Below, one piece after another: positions 61,660-64,000 of a stretch of DNA of 64,000 bases (position 1 is the first letter of the stretch; every line of letters starts with the position of its first letter). The stretch lies in NCBI RefSeq assembly GCF_016313185.1, contig NZ_CP066218.1, positions 4,960,001-5,024,000 on the forward strand, in the 5' to 3' direction. The notes below the pieces were generated by a model that was not told where the DNA came from, did no database searches, and saw only the letters and a list, made by a program, of their open reading frames with translations. This DNA comes from Mycolicibacterium baixiangningiae (GTDB lineage: Bacteria; Actinomycetota; Actinomycetes; Mycobacteriales; Mycobacteriaceae). Made by a program: the position numbers and the translations under genes.

Positions 61660-62549
61660 AAGCCGCACCGTTCGCCTACCACCGTCCCGACACGGTGACC
61701 GAGGCGGTGCAGATGCTCGCCGAATTCGGTGAGGACGCCAAGATCCTGGCCGGCGGGCAGAGCCTGGTGCCGATGCTGGCCATGCGCCTGACGCACTTCG
61801 AGCACCTGATCGACATCTCCCGCGTCGGAGAGTTGACGGGTATCGACCTCGTCGACGGTCAGATCTCGGTGCGCGCGGGGACACCGCACGCGCTGGTCGG
61901 GATGGACGACGAAGTGGCCGACTCGGTGCCGCTGCTCACGTTGGCCACCCCACACATCGGGCACTTCCAGATCCGCACCCGCGGCACCCTCGGCGGCGCG
62001 ATCGCCCACGCCGACCCCGCCGCCGAGTACGCCGCGGTCGCGCTGGCACTCGATGCGCAGATCGACGCCGTGTCCGCCCGCGGCCGCCGCGAGATCGCCG
62101 CCGCGGACTTCTTCACCGGCCTGTGGGAGACGTCGCTCGCGGCAGACGAGATCCTCACCGCCGTGCGGTTCCCCGTATGGAGCGGTCGGACCGGCTTCGC
62201 GGTCGAGGAGTTCGCGCGCAGGCACGGCGATTTCGCGATCGCCGGCGCGACGATCGCTCTGGAGGTCGACGGCGACGACCGTGTGACGCGGTGCGGCATC
62301 GGGCTGCTGGGCCTGGGGTCGACACCGCTGCGCGGCACCGACGGTGAACGGGCCGTCGTCGGAGAACGGATCTCCGACATCAGCACCGACGAGATCGGCA
62401 GAGTGACGCTGGCCGCACTCGCCGACGTACCCGCCGACCTGCAGGGTTCGGCGAGCTACCGCCGCCGCGTCGGGGCCGCGATGGTGTCGCGCGCCCTGAC
62501 CGCGGCCGTCACACAGGTGACTTCATCGGAGGAGATGGTCCATGCATGA
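61656..62549 (+). CDS. FAD-binding medium subunit of the molybdenum hydroxylase (CoxM-like), 297 aa
   Basis: The FAD subunit that receives electrons from the 2Fe-2S subunit. FAD-site motifs are AKILAGGQSLVPMLAMRLTH (AGGQS) and IRTRGTLGGAIAHADPAAEY (TLGGxxAHAxPxAE). The CO-dehydrogenase-FAD C-terminal domain follows (DISTDEIGRVTLAALADV). The ATG overlaps the CoxG-like stop (ATGA), and its end overlaps the small-subunit start by 8 bp. Confidence 0.95.
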   Translation: MKAAPFAYHRPDTVTEAVQMLAEFGEDAKILAGGQSLVPMLAMRLTHFEHLIDISRVGELTGIDLVDGQISVRAGTPHALVGMDDEVADSVPLLTLATPHIGHFQIRTRGTLGGAIAHADPAAEYAAVALALDAQIDAVSARGRREIAAADFFTGLWETSLAADEILTAVRFPVWSGRTGFAVEEFARRHGDFAIAGATIALEVDGDDRVTRCGIGLLGLGSTPLRGTDGERAVVGERISDISTDEIGRVTLAALADVPADLQGSASYRRRVGAAMVSRALTAAVTQVTSSEEMVHA

Positions 62550-63036
62550 GCTTCCGGTGGCGTTGACGGTCAACGGCCGCAACCACCGCGGGGTGGTCGA
62601 ACCGCGAATCACGTTGGCCGACTTCCTGCGTGAGACCTGCGGGCTTACCGGCACCCACCTCGGCTGTGAGCACGGGGCGTGCGGGGCGTGCACGGTGCTG
62701 CTCGACGGGCAGGCCGTCCGGTCCTGCCTCGTGTTCGCCGTGCAGGCCGACGGCCAAGAGGTCACCACGGTCGAGGGTATCGCCGGGCCGGAAGGAGAGC
62801 TGTCTCCCGTGCAGTCCGCGATGAAGGAATGCCACGGGCTGCAATGCGGTTTCTGCACACCGGGGTTCGTCACCTCGATCACTGCGCTGCTGGCCGACAA
62901 TCCTGACCCCAGCGACGAGGAGATCCGCGAAGGGCTGTCCGGCAACTTCTGCCGGTGCACCGGGTACCAGGGCATCGTCAACGCCGTGCGCCTCGCAGCC
63001 GCGAAGACCCGCAACGGGGAGATCGTCAGGTCCTGA
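62542..63036 (+). CDS. 2Fe-2S small subunit of the molybdenum hydroxylase (CoxS-like), 164 aa
   Basis: Two [2Fe-2S] clusters are evident: a plant-type ferredoxin domain with THLGCEHGACGACTVLLDG and AVRSC, then a helical domain with GLQCGFCTPGFV and NFCRCTGYQGIVNAV. Length and order are those of CoxS/XdhC-type small subunits. It carries electrons from the molybdenum site to FAD. It is the last structural gene of the operon, and a hairpin follows. Confidence 0.96.
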   Translation: MHELPVALTVNGRNHRGVVEPRITLADFLRETCGLTGTHLGCEHGACGACTVLLDGQAVRSCLVFAVQADGQEVTTVEGIAGPEGELSPVQSAMKECHGLQCGFCTPGFVTSITALLADNPDPSDEEIREGLSGNFCRCTGYQGIVNAVRLAAAKTRNGEIVRS

Positions 63037-63048
63037 GCGTGCACCTGT

Positions 63049-63094
63049 GTAACGCGGTGGCGGAAATGTGCGCTTGCGACCGCCACACCGTTAC
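63049..63094. terminator. Hairpin after the molybdenum hydroxylase operon
   Basis: GTAACGCGGTGGCGG (63049-63063) pairs with CCGCCACACCGTTAC (63080-63094): 6 bp, two mismatches, then 7 bp, with a 16-nt loop. No U-tract. Confidence 0.55.
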
Positions 63095-63128
63095 GGAAGT
63101 TCCTCGCCACCTCCGGTAGAAGTGGTCT

Positions 63129-64000
63129 ATGCACATCGGATTCATCGGCCTGGGCAACATGGGTTCCGCGATGGCGGCCAACCTACTGGCCGCCGGTCAC
63201 GAGGTGACCGCCTACAACAGGTCCCAACACAAGGTCGACGCGCTGGCCGCCAAGGGCGCGCGCCCCGCCCGCACGGTGGCTGAAGCGTCCCGGGCCGAGG
63301 TCGTCGTCACGATGCTCGCCGACGACGCGGCCGTCGAAGCGGTCAGCTTCGGCGCGGACGGCATCGTGGAGTCCCTGGGCCCCGATGCGCTCCACGTGTC
63401 GTCATCGACCATCAGCCTGGCCCTGGCCGAACGGCTCACCGCCGCGCACGCCGACGCCGGTCAGCGCTTCGTGTCCGCACCCGTGTTCGGCCGCCCCGAG
63501 GCGGCTGCCGCGGCCAAACTCTTCGTCGTAGCCGCCGGTGCAGCCGATGACCTGACCGAACTCGCCCCGGTCTTCGAGGCCGTCGGACAGCGCACCTTCG
63601 TCATGGGGAGTGAACCGAAGGCGGCGAACCTCGTGAAGATGTCGGGGAATTTCCTGATCGCCTCCGTGATCGAATCGCTCGGCGAGGCCATGGCTCTGGT
63701 GACCAAGGGCGGCGTGGACGCCGGCGAGTACCTCGACCTGCTGACGTCCACGTTGTTCGACGCACCCGTGTACCGCACCTACGGCGGCCTTGTGGCGAGC
63801 CGCGAATTCGAGCCTGCCGGCTTCGCCGCCACGGGCGGTCTCAAAGATGTGCGTCTGGCGTTGGAAGCCGGTGAGGGTCTGCAGGTTCCGTTGCCGATCG
63901 CCAGCCTGCTGCGTGACCGGTTCCTCACGTTGCTCGCCACCGGCGGCGGACACCTGGACTGGTCGGCGATCAGTGCTCTCAGCGCCCGGGATGCAGGCGG
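63129..64000 (+). CDS. NAD(P)-dependent oxidoreductase, HIBADH/GHMP-reductase family (3' end beyond window)
   Basis: Begins at ATG 63129 with MHIGFIGLGNMGSAMAANLL, the Rossmann GxGxxG of the beta-hydroxyacid dehydrogenase family, and YNRSQHKVDALAAKGAR indicating NADP preference (Asn-Arg-Ser after strand 2). FVSAPVFGRPEAAAAAKLFV is the substrate loop and PKAANLVKMSGNFLI holds the catalytic Lys. At least 290 residues are encoded before the window ends, so only the last few are missing. It is distinct from the Rv0770-like paralog at 31.9 kb. Confidence 0.93.
   Translation, partial: MHIGFIGLGNMGSAMAANLLAAGHEVTAYNRSQHKVDALAAKGARPARTVAEASRAEVVVTMLADDAAVEAVSFGADGIVESLGPDALHVSSSTISLALAERLTAAHADAGQRFVSAPVFGRPEAAAAAKLFVVAAGAADDLTELAPVFEAVGQRTFVMGSEPKAANLVKMSGNFLIASVIESLGEAMALVTKGGVDAGEYLDLLTSTLFDAPVYRTYGGLVASREFEPAGFAATGGLKDVRLALEAGEGLQVPLPIASLLRDRFLTLLATGGGHLDWSAISALSARDAG

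Noticed and set aside
58604..63036. Calling the operon an aerobic CO dehydrogenase
   Set aside because: The large subunit lacks the AYxCSFR loop and the gene order differs, so only the broader xanthine dehydrogenase family is supported.

Overview
The window is high-GC, densely coded DNA from a mycobacterium, most likely a rapid-growing Mycolicibacterium. The evidence is gene order. Read right to left, it follows the M. tuberculosis chromosome from about Rv0756c to Rv0803: phoP-phoR, a HIT protein, ketosteroid isomerase, adhB, an NTF2-like protein, ferredoxin, cyp51, SDR, cyp123, TetR, aldA, SDR, an HIBADH-like dehydrogenase, CMD protein, purD, esterase, TetR, DUF429, purB, cyp126, purC, ptrB, purS, purQ, VOC protein, aminopeptidase, antiporter, purL. 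Gene names rest on recalled protein families; no search was run.

Layout. 1-5.0 kb: a leftward unit of aspartyl aminopeptidase, VOC protein, proton antiporter and purL (cut by the left edge). 5.0-6.7 kb: remains of a DyP peroxidase-encapsulin nanocompartment locus with nonsense codons, frameshifts and a deletion joining the two genes. 6.8-10.5 kb: an accessory block with an EspC-like type VII secretion protein, a WXG-like protein with a glycine-rich hydrophobic tail, a membrane protein and a lipoprotein. 10.5-27.8 kb: the purine genes purQ, purS, purC, purB and purD, separated by housekeeping genes (glutathione peroxidase, oligopeptidase B, cyp126, permease, esterase, TetR regulators). 27.8-42.5 kb: a redox island for lipid, steroid or alcohol substrates, with a CYP125-like P450, cyp123, cyp51, a 3Fe-4S ferredoxin, several short-chain dehydrogenases, an aldehyde dehydrogenase, an NDMA-type alcohol dehydrogenase, a KSI-like protein and dedicated TetR regulators. 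42.8-47.4 kb: a small membrane gene pair, a HIT protein, phoR, phoP, a repeat-containing protein and tRNA-Thr(TGT).

47.4-52.9 kb: two divergent copies of a cassette (a tiny cysteine protein plus a Pro/Thr-rich lipoprotein) bracket a luciferase-like oxidoreductase, a GH13 glycosidase and a YkvA protein; a second antiporter follows. 53.0-58.4 kb: an overlapping four-gene module of hybrid histidine kinase, single-domain receiver, receiver-nucleotide cyclase and PGM1-type ATP-grasp ligase. 58.6-63.0 kb: a molybdenum hydroxylase operon in the order large subunit, CoxG-like, FAD subunit, 2Fe-2S subunit. The window ends inside an HIBADH-family dehydrogenase.

Regulation visible in the sequence: many starts have a TANNNT box 6-8 nt upstream of ATG or GTG, the signature of leaderless mycobacterial transcripts. 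Two matching inverted repeats lie in the aldA/TetR intergenic region, and long hairpins close several transcription units. No insertion sequence, CRISPR array, rRNA or integrase was seen.
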